DNA from: Actinocrinis sp046724665
GTDB taxonomy: Bacteria; Actinomycetota; Actinomycetes; Streptomycetales; Catenulisporaceae
DNA: 39,698 nt
Reading direction: 5' to 3'
Assembly: GCA_046724665.1 (NCBI GenBank)
Contig: JBKOWZ010000191.1
Coordinates: forward strand, 1-39,698
Positions within the stretch are counted from its first letter, which is position 1, and every line of letters starts with the position of its first letter. Made by a program: the position numbers and the translations under genes. Positions 21,431 to 29,464 of this stretch are shown piece after piece. The notes below the pieces were generated by a model. That model did not search any database. It saw only the letters and a program-made list of their open reading frames with translations, and was not told where the DNA came from.

Positions 21431-23275
21431 ATGTGCGGAATCGTGGGGTACGTCGGCGGCAAGCCGGCGCTGGACGTCGTGCTGGAAGGTCTGCGCCGGC
21501 TTGAGTACCGCGGCTACGACTCGGCCGGAGTGGCGGTGCTCGCCGACGGCAGGCTGGAGGGCCGCAAGAAGGCCGGGAAGCTGGCGAACCTGGAGAAGGA
21601 GCTGGCCGAGCGGCCGCTGCCCGCCGCCACGGTCGGGCTCGGCCACACCCGGTGGGCCACCCACGGCGGCCCGACCGACGCCAACGCGCACCCGCACTTC
21701 GACGCGGCCGACCGGGTCGCCGTCGTGCACAACGGGATCATCGAGAACTTCGCCGCGCTGCGCGCCGAGCTGGCCTCGGGCGGGGTCGAGCTGCGCAGCG
21801 AGACGGACACCGAGGTCGTCGCGCACCTGCTCGGCGCCGAGATGGCGACGTCGGACAGCCTCGCCGAAGCCATGCGGCGGGTGTGCCTGCGGCTGGACGG
21901 CGCGTTCACCCTCGTCGCCGTGCACGCGGACGACCCGGACGTGGTCGTCGGCGCGCGGCTGAACTCGCCGCTGGTGGTCGGGGTCGGCGACGGCGAGGCC
22001 TTCCTGTGCAGCGACGTGGCCGGGTTCATCGGGCACACCCGCGAGGCGATAGAGCTCGGCCAGGGCCAGGTGGTCGAGGTGCGCCGGGACTCGGTGACCG
22101 TCACCGACTTCGCCGGCGCCCCGGCCGAGGCCAAGCGCTTCCACGTGAACTGGGACGTGAAGGCCGCAGAGAAGAGCGGCTACGAGTACTTCATGCTCAA
22201 GGAGATCGACGAGCAGCCGCAGGCGGTCGCGGACACCCTGCTCGGCCGGGTCTCGGCGGGCGGCCGGCTGGTGCTCGACGAGATGCGGATGAGCGAGGAG
22301 GAACTGCGCAGCGTCGACAAGATTGTCGTGATCGCGGCCGGCACCTCGTTCCACGCCGGGCTGATCGCCAAGTACGCGATCGAGCACTGGACGCGCATCC
22401 CGGTCGAGGTCGAGCTGGCGTCCGAGTTCCGGTATCGCGATCCGATTCTGACTCGCGACACGCTGATCATAGTTATCTCGCAGAGCGGTGAGACCGCAGA
22501 CACGCTGATGGCGCTGCGGCACGCGCGCGACCAGCACGCGCGGGTGCTGGCGATCTGCAACACCAACGGCGCGACGATCCCGCGCGAGTCGGACGCGGTC
22601 GTCTACACGCACGGCGGCCCGGAGATCGCGGTCGCCTCGACGAAGGCGTTCCTCACCCAGCTGATCGCGTGCTACCTCGTCGGCCTGTACCTGGCGCAGG
22701 TGCGCGGGGAGAAGTACGAGGACGAGATCAAGGCGCTGCTCGGGCAGCTGGCCTCGGCCCCGGCGAAGGTGGCCGAGACACTTGAGCGGATGGAGCCGGT
22801 GCGCGCGCTCGGCCGGGCGCTCAAGGACGAGGGCCGGGTGCTGTTCCTCGGCCGGCACGTCGGATTCCCGGTGGCGCTCGAGGGCGCGCTCAAGCTCAAG
22901 GAGCTGGCGTACGTGCACGCCGAGGGCTTCGCCGCGGGCGAGCTCAAGCACGGCCCGATCGCGCTGATCGAGCAGGACCTGCCGGTCGTGGTGGTGGTGC
23001 CGCCGCCGTCCCGGCCGCTGCTGCACGACAAGATCGTCTCGAACATCCAGGAGATCCGGGCGCGCGGCGCGAAGACCATCGTCATCGCGCAGGACGGCGA
23101 CGACGCGGTGCTGCCCTACGCGGACACCCTGATCCGGGTGCCGGAGCTGCCGACGCTGTTGCAGCCGCTGGTCGCCACGGTGCCGCTCCAGGTCTTCGCC
23201 TGCGCGCTGGCCGACGCCAAGGGCCTGGACGTGGACCAGCCGCGCAACCTGGCCAAGTCGGTCACGGTCGAGTGA
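21431..23275 (+). CDS. glmS: Glutamine--fructose-6-phosphate aminotransferase (isomerizing)
   Basis: GlmS makes glucosamine-6-phosphate from fructose-6-phosphate and glutamine, the first step to UDP-GlcNAc. The 614-residue protein begins MCGIVGYVGG, where Cys2 becomes the N-terminal nucleophile. The glutaminase domain (to about 230, with GHTRWATHGGPTDANAHPH and HNGIIENFAAL) is followed by two SIS domains (ISQSGETADTLMALRHA, AEGFAAGELKHGPIALIE) and the end QPRNLAKSVTVE. The frame is open upstream, but Cys must be the first residue after Met. Confidence 0.99.
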   Translation: MCGIVGYVGGKPALDVVLEGLRRLEYRGYDSAGVAVLADGRLEGRKKAGKLANLEKELAERPLPAATVGLGHTRWATHGGPTDANAHPHFDAADRVAVVHNGIIENFAALRAELASGGVELRSETDTEVVAHLLGAEMATSDSLAEAMRRVCLRLDGAFTLVAVHADDPDVVVGARLNSPLVVGVGDGEAFLCSDVAGFIGHTREAIELGQGQVVEVRRDSVTVTDFAGAPAEAKRFHVNWDVKAAEKSGYEYFMLKEIDEQPQAVADTLLGRVSAGGRLVLDEMRMSEEELRSVDKIVVIAAGTSFHAGLIAKYAIEHWTRIPVEVELASEFRYRDPILTRDTLIIVISQSGETADTLMALRHARDQHARVLAICNTNGATIPRESDAVVYTHGGPEIAVASTKAFLTQLIACYLVGLYLAQVRGEKYEDEIKALLGQLASAPAKVAETLERMEPVRALGRALKDEGRVLFLGRHVGFPVALEGALKLKELAYVHAEGFAAGELKHGPIALIEQDLPVVVVVPPPSRPLLHDKIVSNIQEIRARGAKTIVIAQDGDDAVLPYADTLIRVPELPTLLQPLVATVPLQVFACALADAKGLDVDQPRNLAKSVTVE

Positions 23276-23293
23276 GACGGGGTGGGCTGGCCC

Positions 23294-23644
23294 ATGATCA
23301 TCGGAGTCGGCATCGACGTGGTGGACATCGCGCGGTTCGAGGCGAGCCTCGAACGCACCGCGGGGATGGCGCAGCGGCTGTTCACCGCGAGTGAGCAGCA
23401 GCTGAAGGTCGCGTCGCTGGCCGCGCGGTTCGCCGCCAAGGAGGCGCTCGCCAAGGCGCTCGGCGCGCCGGGCGGCCTGCACTGGCACGACGCCGAGGTG
23501 ACGAACGAGCCGTCGGGGCGACCGGTGCTCGCGGTCAGGGGCAGCATCGCGGCGCGCGCGGCGGAACTCGGCGTGTCCAACTTCCATCTGTCGCTCAGTC
23601 ACGACGCGGGCATCGCGTCGGCGGTCGTCATCGCCGAGCGGTAA
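23294..23644 (+). CDS. acpS: Holo-[acyl-carrier-protein] synthase
   Basis: This enzyme transfers 4'-phosphopantetheine from CoA to acyl carrier protein. From ATG 23294 the protein is 116 residues, MIIGVGIDVVDIARFEASLE, the usual AcpS start and length. The metal ligands are Asp8 in GVGIDVVDI and Glu50 in RFAAKEALAKAL. The end FHLSLSHDAGIASAVVIAE is typical. GTG 23282 would add four residues (MGWP) and is less likely. It lies 18 bases after glmS and seven before the NAD(P)HX repair gene. Confidence 0.96.
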   Translation: MIIGVGIDVVDIARFEASLERTAGMAQRLFTASEQQLKVASLAARFAAKEALAKALGAPGGLHWHDAEVTNEPSGRPVLAVRGSIAARAAELGVSNFHLSLSHDAGIASAVVIAER

Positions 23645-23650
23645 CCGCAC

Positions 23651-25087
23651 ATGCGCCGCGCCTACACCGTCGAAGCGATCCGACACGCCGAAACCGAGCT
23701 GATGACCCGCCTGCCGGACGGTGCCCTGATGCAGCGAGCCGCCACCGGGCTCGCGACCGTCGCGGCGCGCATCCTGCGCCAAGCCGGCGGCGTATACGGC
23801 GCGCGTGTCACGCTGCTCGTCGGGGTTGGTGCCAACGGCGGCGACGCGCTGTACGCGGGGGCGATGCTGGCACGCCGTGGAGCACGCGTTGACGCGATCC
23901 TGCTCGACCCGGGTCGAGTACACGCCGGCGGCCTCGCAGCGCTGACGACGGCCGGCGGACGCGTCGGCGACGTTACGGCGTTTGAGCGTACTGATCTGAT
24001 TGTCGATGGAATGCTCGGCATCGGTGGCAAGGGCGGACTGCGCGGACACGCGGCGGATCTCGCCGACGCGGCCGCCGACTGCGGTGCGCCGATCCTGGCC
24101 GTGGACCTGCCGAGCGGGATTGACGCCGGCACCGGCGAAGTGGGCGGAACGACGATCCGCGCGCACGTGACCGTAACCTTCGGCGCGTACAAGCCCGGCC
24201 TGCTCATCGACCCGGCGGCCGAGCGCGCCGGGGTCGTCGAGTTCGTTGACATCGGACTGCGCGCACTGCCGCCGGAGCCGACCGCTGAAGCGTTGCAGGC
24301 CGCTGACGTCGCGGCGCTTCTGCCACACCCGGCGCACGAGGCGGACAAGTACGGCCGCGGCGTGGTCGGCATCGCGTGCGGCTCCGTGCAGTACCCGGGT
24401 GCCGGTGTGCTGGCGGTCGGCGGCGCGTTGCGCGCGGGTAACGGCGCGGTCCGCTACTCCGGTCCGCCTGAGGTCGCCGCGGACGTTCTGCGCCGCTCTC
24501 CTGAGGTCATGATCGGCGGGGCGCTCCCCGCAGACACGCCCCGCGTGCAGGCGTGGGTATGCGGCTGCGGCTTCCCGACCGACGATGCGTACGCGGCCGA
24601 GCGCACGCGCCAGGTGATCGAGAGCGGTCTGCCCGCGGTCCTCGACGCGGGCGCGCTCGGCTACCTGAACTCGGACGCACTGCTCACGCACGTCGTCCTC
24701 ACCCCGCACGCGGGCGAGGCGGCCCGGCTGCTCGGCGTCGAACGCGCGGAGATCGAGGCGCGGCGGCTGGATTCGGTACGCCGCCTCGCCGACATGTACG
24801 GCGCAACCGTGCTGCTCAAGGGCTCGACGACGCTCATCGCCGAGCCGGGCGGCCTGACCGTTCGAGCCAATCCGACCGGAACGCCCGCGCTGGCCACCGC
24901 GGGCAGCGGTGACGTGCTCGCCGGGCTGATCGGCGGCCTGCTCGCCGCAGGGCTGCGACCGCTGGACGCGGCGAGCGTCGGCGCGTACCTGCACGGACTG
25001 GCTGGCAGGCTGGCCTCCAACGGCTCGGCTACCGCTGGTGACCTGCTCGCCGCGCTTTCGTCGGCCTGGCACAATCTCCAGATATGA
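23651..25087 (+). CDS. nnr: Bifunctional NAD(P)H-hydrate epimerase / ADP-dependent dehydratase
   Basis: The 478-residue fusion repairs hydrated NAD(P)H. The N-terminal YjeF_N epimerase domain (about 1-210) shows LMQRAA, GVGANGGDALYAG (usual GNNGGD with Ala in place of the first Asn), DGMLGIGGKGGLRG and VDLPSGIDAGTG. The C-terminal ribokinase-like dehydratase domain (about 230-478) shows KYGRGVVGIACGS, TPHAGEAARL, LLKGSTTLIAEP and ATAGSGDVLAGLIGG. Its codons use more A and T at third positions than glmS next door. Its end overlaps the alr start by four bases (ATGA). Confidence 0.95.
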   Translation: MRRAYTVEAIRHAETELMTRLPDGALMQRAATGLATVAARILRQAGGVYGARVTLLVGVGANGGDALYAGAMLARRGARVDAILLDPGRVHAGGLAALTTAGGRVGDVTAFERTDLIVDGMLGIGGKGGLRGHAADLADAAADCGAPILAVDLPSGIDAGTGEVGGTTIRAHVTVTFGAYKPGLLIDPAAERAGVVEFVDIGLRALPPEPTAEALQAADVAALLPHPAHEADKYGRGVVGIACGSVQYPGAGVLAVGGALRAGNGAVRYSGPPEVAADVLRRSPEVMIGGALPADTPRVQAWVCGCGFPTDDAYAAERTRQVIESGLPAVLDAGALGYLNSDALLTHVVLTPHAGEAARLLGVERAEIEARRLDSVRRLADMYGATVLLKGSTTLIAEPGGLTVRANPTGTPALATAGSGDVLAGLIGGLLAAGLRPLDAASVGAYLHGLAGRLASNGSATAGDLLAALSSAWHNLQI

Positions 25088-26235
25088 ACAGCGGCGACCA
25101 CAGCGGCGGACCAGCCCGCCTGGAGGCGAGGATCGACCTGGCCGCCGTCCGCGCCAACATCCGGCGGATGCGCGAGGTCGCCGGGTCGGCGCAGGTGATG
25201 GCGGTGGTGAAGGCCGACGCCTACGGCCACGGCATGGTCGAGTGCGCCCGCGCCGCGGTCGAGGCCGGGGCCACCTGGCTCGGCGTGGCGCTGCCCGAGG
25301 AGGCGCTGGCGCTGCGGGCGGCCGGGCTCGAGGCGCGCATCCTGACCTGGCTGCACGCACCCGGCGACGCGTTCGCCGACCTCGTGCTCGCCGACGTGGA
25401 CATCTCCGTCTCCGGGCTGTGGTCGCTGCGCGAGGTCACCGAAGCGGTGCGCGCCACCGGACGGCCCGCGCGGATCCAGCTCAAGGCCGACACCGGGCTC
25501 GGCCGCAACGGGGCGGTGCGGGCGGACTGGTCGCTGGTGGTCGAGGAGGCGGTCAAGGCGCAGGAGGACGGCCTAGTGGCCGTCACCGGGCTGTGGTCGC
25601 ACTTCGCCTGCGCCGACGAGCCGCACCATCCCTCGGTCATCGCGCAGCTGTCCGCGTACCGCGACGCGCTGGCGGTGGCCGAGCAGGCAGGACTGCGCCC
25701 CGAGGTGCGGCACATGGCCAACTCCCCGGCCGCGCTGCTGCTGCCGGGCAGCCGCTTCGACCTGGTGCGCAGCGGCCTGGCCAGCTACGGCCTCTCGCCC
25801 GCGCCGCGCGAGGGGAGCCCGGCGGACTTCGGGCTGCGCCCCGCGATGACCCTGGTCGGGCGGCTCGCGCTGGTCAAGCAGGTGGACGCCGGGCACGGCA
25901 TCTCGTACGGCCACACCTACCACACCACGCGGCCGACCCGCCTCGGCCTGGTCCCGGCCGGGTACGCGGACGGGATCCCGCTCGCCGCGTCCAACGTCGG
26001 GCCGATCTGGATCGACGGCGTGCGGCACACCGTCGCCGGACGGGTGGCGATGGACCAGTTCATCATCGACCTGGCCGATCAGGAGGCCGGCGTGGGCGAC
26101 GAGGTCGTCCTGTTCGGCCCCGGAGACCGCGGCGAGCCCACCGCGCAGGACTGGGCCGAGCGGACCGGCACCATCTCGTACGAGATCGTCACGCGCATCG
26201 GCCCGCGGGTTCCGCGCGTTTATCTGGACGGTTAA
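25084..26235 (+). CDS. alr: Alanine racemase
   Basis: The PLP enzyme supplies D-alanine for peptidoglycan. In the 383-residue protein Lys43 in AVVKADAYGHG is the cofactor Lys, and Tyr275 in HGISYGHTYH is the second catalytic base. ADTGLGRNG, HMANSPAALLLP, FDLVRSGLASYG and GRVAMDQFIIDL complete the fold. ATG 25084 overlaps the preceding stop, so the two genes are translationally coupled. A polar 10-residue N-terminal stretch precedes the barrel. Confidence 0.98.
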   Translation: MNSGDHSGGPARLEARIDLAAVRANIRRMREVAGSAQVMAVVKADAYGHGMVECARAAVEAGATWLGVALPEEALALRAAGLEARILTWLHAPGDAFADLVLADVDISVSGLWSLREVTEAVRATGRPARIQLKADTGLGRNGAVRADWSLVVEEAVKAQEDGLVAVTGLWSHFACADEPHHPSVIAQLSAYRDALAVAEQAGLRPEVRHMANSPAALLLPGSRFDLVRSGLASYGLSPAPREGSPADFGLRPAMTLVGRLALVKQVDAGHGISYGHTYHTTRPTRLGLVPAGYADGIPLAASNVGPIWIDGVRHTVAGRVAMDQFIIDLADQEAGVGDEVVLFGPGDRGEPTAQDWAERTGTISYEIVTRIGPRVPRVYLDG

Positions 26236-26280
26236 CGGGTCCGCGCAGGGTAACACCCCTAATAGAGGAGCGGGGGGCGC

Positions 26281-27492
26281 GTGATCGGACGTGATCGGAA
26301 AGGTGAGCTTCTCGTGGGCGAGAGCGAGTCAGGCGGGCTGTCGGCGATTCAGCGCGCCATGCCGCGCGGTGCGGGCATAGTCGGAGCGGCGCTCGGCGTC
26401 GTCGCGGCCGGTACCGCCGTCGGCATCGCGGTGGAGCGGTTCACGATCGGACGCGCCGTGCGTCGGATGGCGCAGATCCACGATCCTGGCGAGGCCTACG
26501 GCACACTACGTGGAGTGCCGCAGACCGTGATGGCTGCCGACGGCACCGAGCTGTACGTGGAAGTTGACGACCCGTTCGGCTGGCCGCGCAGCGTGGACTG
26601 GAAGCGTGCGGGCAGAGGCGCCCGCGCCGCCGCGGCCCGGCCGTCGCGTCCGACGCTGCTGTTCACCCACGGCTTCTGCCTGCCGCAGGACTGCTGGCAC
26701 CACCAGCGCGCGGAGTTCTCCGGCGAGTACCGGATGGTGTTCTGGGACCAGCGCGGGCACGGCCGCTCCGATCGGCTGCGGGCGGACGCCGACCTGTCCA
26801 TAGAGGTGACCGGCGAGGACCTGTACGCGGTGCTCGAGGCGACCTGCCCGACCGGTCCGATCATCCTGATCGGTCACTCGATGGGCGGCATGACGATGAT
26901 GGCGCTGGCCGAGGCGCACCCGGAGCTGTTCGGCGACCGGATCGTCGGCGCGGCGCTGATGTCCACCTCGGCCGGCGAGTTCGCCGACCTCGAGTTCGGG
27001 CTGCCGCACACCGCGGCGAAGGTCTTCCACCGGGCCGCCCCCGGCCTGTTCGAGCTGCTGACCAAGCAGCGCGCGCTGGTCGAGCGCGGCCGGCGGGCCG
27101 GCAGCGACCTCGGGCTGGTGCTGACGCGGCGTTACGCGTTCGGCTCGGACGCCCCGGAGTCGGCGGTGCGCTTCGTGCAGGAGCTGATCGAGTCCACCCC
27201 GATCGACGTGATCGCGCGCTTCTTCACCGTGTTCCGGGCGCACGACAAGGCGGAGGCGCTGCCGGTCTTCGACCGGGTGCCGACGCTGGTGCTCGCCGCG
27301 GACCACGATCTGCTGCTGCCGATCAAGCACAGCCGCGCGCTGGCCGACGCGATCCCGAGCGCCGACTTCGTGACGGTGCAGGACGCCGGGCACGTGGTGA
27401 TTCTGGAGCACCCGCACGAGGTGAACGGCGCGCTGCGCAAGCTGGTGGACCGAGTCGAGGCGCGCATCGACAAGTCATCCAACGCTTCGTAA
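26281..27492 (+). CDS. Alpha/beta hydrolase with N-terminal membrane segment
   Basis: The 403-residue protein has a hydrophobic helix (about 30-51, GAGIVGAALGVVAAGTAVGI), then an alpha/beta hydrolase fold: oxyanion HG in LLFTHGFCLPQ, nucleophile Ser200 in IGHSMGGM, acid Asp341 or Asp343 in AADHDLLLP, and His371 in DAGHVVILEHP. Substrate is unknown. Two starts compete: GTG 26281 with GAGGAG, and GTG 26314 (392 residues, MGESESGG...) with AAAGGTGA. I cannot decide between them. It lies between alr and tsaE, as in streptomycetes. Confidence 0.88.
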   Translation: MIGRDRKGELLVGESESGGLSAIQRAMPRGAGIVGAALGVVAAGTAVGIAVERFTIGRAVRRMAQIHDPGEAYGTLRGVPQTVMAADGTELYVEVDDPFGWPRSVDWKRAGRGARAAAARPSRPTLLFTHGFCLPQDCWHHQRAEFSGEYRMVFWDQRGHGRSDRLRADADLSIEVTGEDLYAVLEATCPTGPIILIGHSMGGMTMMALAEAHPELFGDRIVGAALMSTSAGEFADLEFGLPHTAAKVFHRAAPGLFELLTKQRALVERGRRAGSDLGLVLTRRYAFGSDAPESAVRFVQELIESTPIDVIARFFTVFRAHDKAEALPVFDRVPTLVLAADHDLLLPIKHSRALADAIPSADFVTVQDAGHVVILEHPHEVNGALRKLVDRVEARIDKSSNAS

Positions 27493-27507
27493 CCGCGCGC
27501 CCGCCCG

Positions 27508-27521
27508 TAGGATGCAGCAGT
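27508..27521 (+). promoter_or_regulatory. Possible leaderless -10 of tsaE
   Basis: TAGGAT (27508-27513) lies eight bases before GTG 27522, in the spacing of leaderless promoters. No ribosome binding site is visible. The -35 region (CTTCGT at about 27485-27490) is poor. Confidence 0.35.
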
Positions 27522-28028
27522 GTGACAGGCAGCACTGGGAAGACCACGGCAACGGCAGTCGTAGTCGAGCAGGTTAAGGCGGACACGGCGCAACGAACGC
27601 AGGAGGTCGCCCGCGCGCTCGGCGAGCGATTGCGGGCCGGTGACTTGGTGATCCTTTCGGGTGAACTTGGCGCGGGCAAGACGACGTTCACCCAAGGTCT
27701 GGCCGAAGGCCTGCGCGTGCGCGGCCCGATCACCTCGCCGACCTTCGTGATCGCCCGCGTGCACCCGTCGCTGGTCGGCGGCGCGCCGCTGGTGCACGTG
27801 GACGCGTACCGGCTCGGCTCGCTCGCCGAACTCGACGACCTGGACCTGGACGCCTCGGTGGAGGATTCGGTGACCGTCGTCGAGTGGGGCGAAGGCAAGG
27901 CCGAGGTGCTGGCGGGCGAGCGCCTGGACGTCCGCATCGAGCCGCACGCGGACACCAATGGCAGCAACGAAACGCGCCTCATCACTATCACCGCCCACGG
28001 CGACGGCCTCGCGGCGCGGTTCACCTGA
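27522..28028 (+). CDS. tsaE: tRNA t6A37 biosynthesis ATPase TsaE
   Basis: TsaE is the ATPase that supports the TsaB-TsaD complex in making threonylcarbamoyl-adenosine at tRNA position 37. The 168-residue protein has P-loop GELGAGKTT (47-55), GPITSPTFVIARVHPS, HVDAYRLG and VVEWGEGKAEVL. The first 20 residues are not conserved in the family, so the start may be further in; GTG 27522 is the only one tied to a promoter-like site. tsaB and tsaD follow within 3 kb. Confidence 0.94.
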   Translation: MTGSTGKTTATAVVVEQVKADTAQRTQEVARALGERLRAGDLVILSGELGAGKTTFTQGLAEGLRVRGPITSPTFVIARVHPSLVGGAPLVHVDAYRLGSLAELDDLDLDASVEDSVTVVEWGEGKAEVLAGERLDVRIEPHADTNGSNETRLITITAHGDGLAARFT

Positions 28029-28049
28029 GACCGGACGGGCAAGGCGGCC

Positions 28050-28670
28050 CTACGGCAACACAACCACTGGCGTGCCGAAGTCCGAGAACTTCCACAGCGC
28101 CTGAGCGTCGGCCTGCGTCTCCCGGATACCGCCGGTGCGCCCGGACGGCGCGGGCGGCAGCCCGGTCACGTTGGCCACCGCGTCGAACCCGAAGGCCGTC
28201 GAATGGCCGCCGACCTTGGCGTTGTTGAACAGCACCACGTACTGCACCGGCGTCCCGTCCGTGCCCGCCGACGTGCTCAGCCGGTTCGTCACGCTGAAGG
28301 TGCCGGGCGGCGCGGCGACGGTGCCCGGCACGACGATGAACGTGCGCATCACCGTGTTGGACGCGGAGACCAGCCACACCCGCTTCGCCGTCTCGGCGTA
28401 GACGATGCGCAGCCCCGAGCCGGAGTTCGCGGGCAGCGCCGTGGTGTCGGGGTGCGCGCTGGCGGTGCCCGCGCCGGTGGTTCCGGCCGCGGCCCTGGTC
28501 GATTGGGACGCATTGCCCTTTGCGGAGACCTTCGGCGCGGTGGCCGCGGCCTGCGCCGCCAGCACGCCGACGCCGGCGAGCGCGGCGAGCGTCATGACGG
28601 CGACCGAGTAGGTCGCGCCGCGCCCGGACGAGCGTGCCGCTGCGCGTGAGCCGATGCCGCGTCTACCCAT
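28050..28670 (-). CDS. Secreted L,D-transpeptidase-like protein lacking the catalytic Cys
   Basis: The 206-residue protein has a basic start, one hydrophobic helix (about 22-44, a signal anchor or signal peptide), an Ala/Thr/Ser-rich linker (45-85), then a beta-rich domain (86-206). The end ADAQALWKFSDFGTPVVVLP mirrors the YkuD L,D-transpeptidase C-terminus, but where that family has SxGCIR this protein has TGGIRE (179-184), with Gly181 at the Cys place. His156 in GGHSTAFGF may match the family His. It is thus probably not a transpeptidase; a cell-wall binding role is inference. ATG 28670 gives the most sensible signal region. Confidence 0.75.
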   Translation of the reverse strand: MGRRGIGSRAAARSSGRGATYSVAVMTLAALAGVGVLAAQAAATAPKVSAKGNASQSTRAAAGTTGAGTASAHPDTTALPANSGSGLRIVYAETAKRVWLVSASNTVMRTFIVVPGTVAAPPGTFSVTNRLSTSAGTDGTPVQYVVLFNNAKVGGHSTAFGFDAVANVTGLPPAPSGRTGGIRETQADAQALWKFSDFGTPVVVLP

Positions 28671-28753
28671 CGCCACCCATTCTCGAGACCGGTCCCGGGA
28701 CGATATCCAGTGACCCATCATGCCGCACGGCCCGGCCATCTGTATCTGAGCCA

Positions 28754-28792
28754 CTACCTGAGCGCCGGTCAGGTAGGGCGATAATGGCTCAC
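28754..28792 (+). promoter_or_regulatory. tsaB promoter with inverted repeat
   Basis: CTACCTGA (28754-28761) and TCAGGTAG (28769-28776) are perfect inverted repeats with a seven-base spacer, lying just upstream of the -10 GATAAT (28780-28785). A transcript from that -10 would begin at about 28792-28793, at a GTG codon. The repeat sits in the -35 to -10 window, where a repressor could act. No regulator is known from the sequence. Confidence 0.42.
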
Positions 28793-29464
28793 GTGCTCCT
28801 CCTGGCTTTTGACACGGCGACCCCTGCGGTGACCGTCGCCCTGCACGACGGGACCCGGGTCCTGGCCGAACACACCGAGGTGGACGCGCGCCGCCATGGA
28901 GAACTGCTCGCGCCCGGCATCCGCGCCGTGCTGGCGCAGGCGGGGCGCTCGCGCCACGAACTGACCGACGTGGCGGTCGGGGTAGGCCCGGGCCCGTTCA
29001 CCGGGCTGCGGGTCGGACTGGTGACGGCGCGGGCGCTGGCCGATGCGCTCGGCATCGCCGTGCACGGCGTGTGCACGCTGGACATCCTCGCGTGGGCGGT
29101 ACGGCACGACGGGCCGTTCGCGGTGGCGACCGACGCGCGCCGCCGCGAGGTGTACTGGGCCCGCTACGCGGCGCCGGAGCAGCGGCTGACCGCCCCGGCG
29201 GTGGACTGGCCGCACGTGGTCGCGCCCGAAGTGGCCGGGCTGCCGGTGGCCGGCGAGGGCGCGGCGAAGTACCCGGACTCGTTCCCGGTGCCGATCGCCC
29301 CAGAGCTGCCGAGCGCCGCGGACCTGGCCGAACTGACGGCCCGTCGGCTGGCAGCGCCTTCGGCCCTGTCGGCCCTGCTACCACCCGAGCCGCTCTACCT
29401 ACGCCGTCCCGACGCCGTCGAACCGGGCACACGCAAGCCGGTGAGCCAACCGGCGTTGCGGTGA
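28793..29464 (+). CDS. tsaB: tRNA t6A37 biosynthesis protein TsaB
   Basis: TsaB is the non-catalytic partner of TsaD in t6A synthesis. It shows the ASKHA-fold motif LLLAFDTATPAVTVALHDG and VGPGPFTGLRVGLVTARALA, with a shortened C-terminal part. I chose GTG 28793 (223 residues, MLLLAFDTAT). It gives the usual family start and coincides with the expected start of a leaderless transcript, whereas ATG 28784 lies inside the -10. The stop overlaps a GTG that starts rimI (GTGA 29461-29464). Confidence 0.93.
   Translation: MLLLAFDTATPAVTVALHDGTRVLAEHTEVDARRHGELLAPGIRAVLAQAGRSRHELTDVAVGVGPGPFTGLRVGLVTARALADALGIAVHGVCTLDILAWAVRHDGPFAVATDARRREVYWARYAAPEQRLTAPAVDWPHVVAPEVAGLPVAGEGAAKYPDSFPVPIAPELPSAADLAELTARRLAAPSALSALLPPEPLYLRRPDAVEPGTRKPVSQPALR

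Noticed and set aside
21362..25360. A 1332-codon open frame on the minus strand opposite glmS-acpS-nnr-alr
   Set aside because: It is antisense to four well supported genes, its protein is low-complexity Arg/Asp/Val-rich text, and long antisense frames are expected at this GC content.
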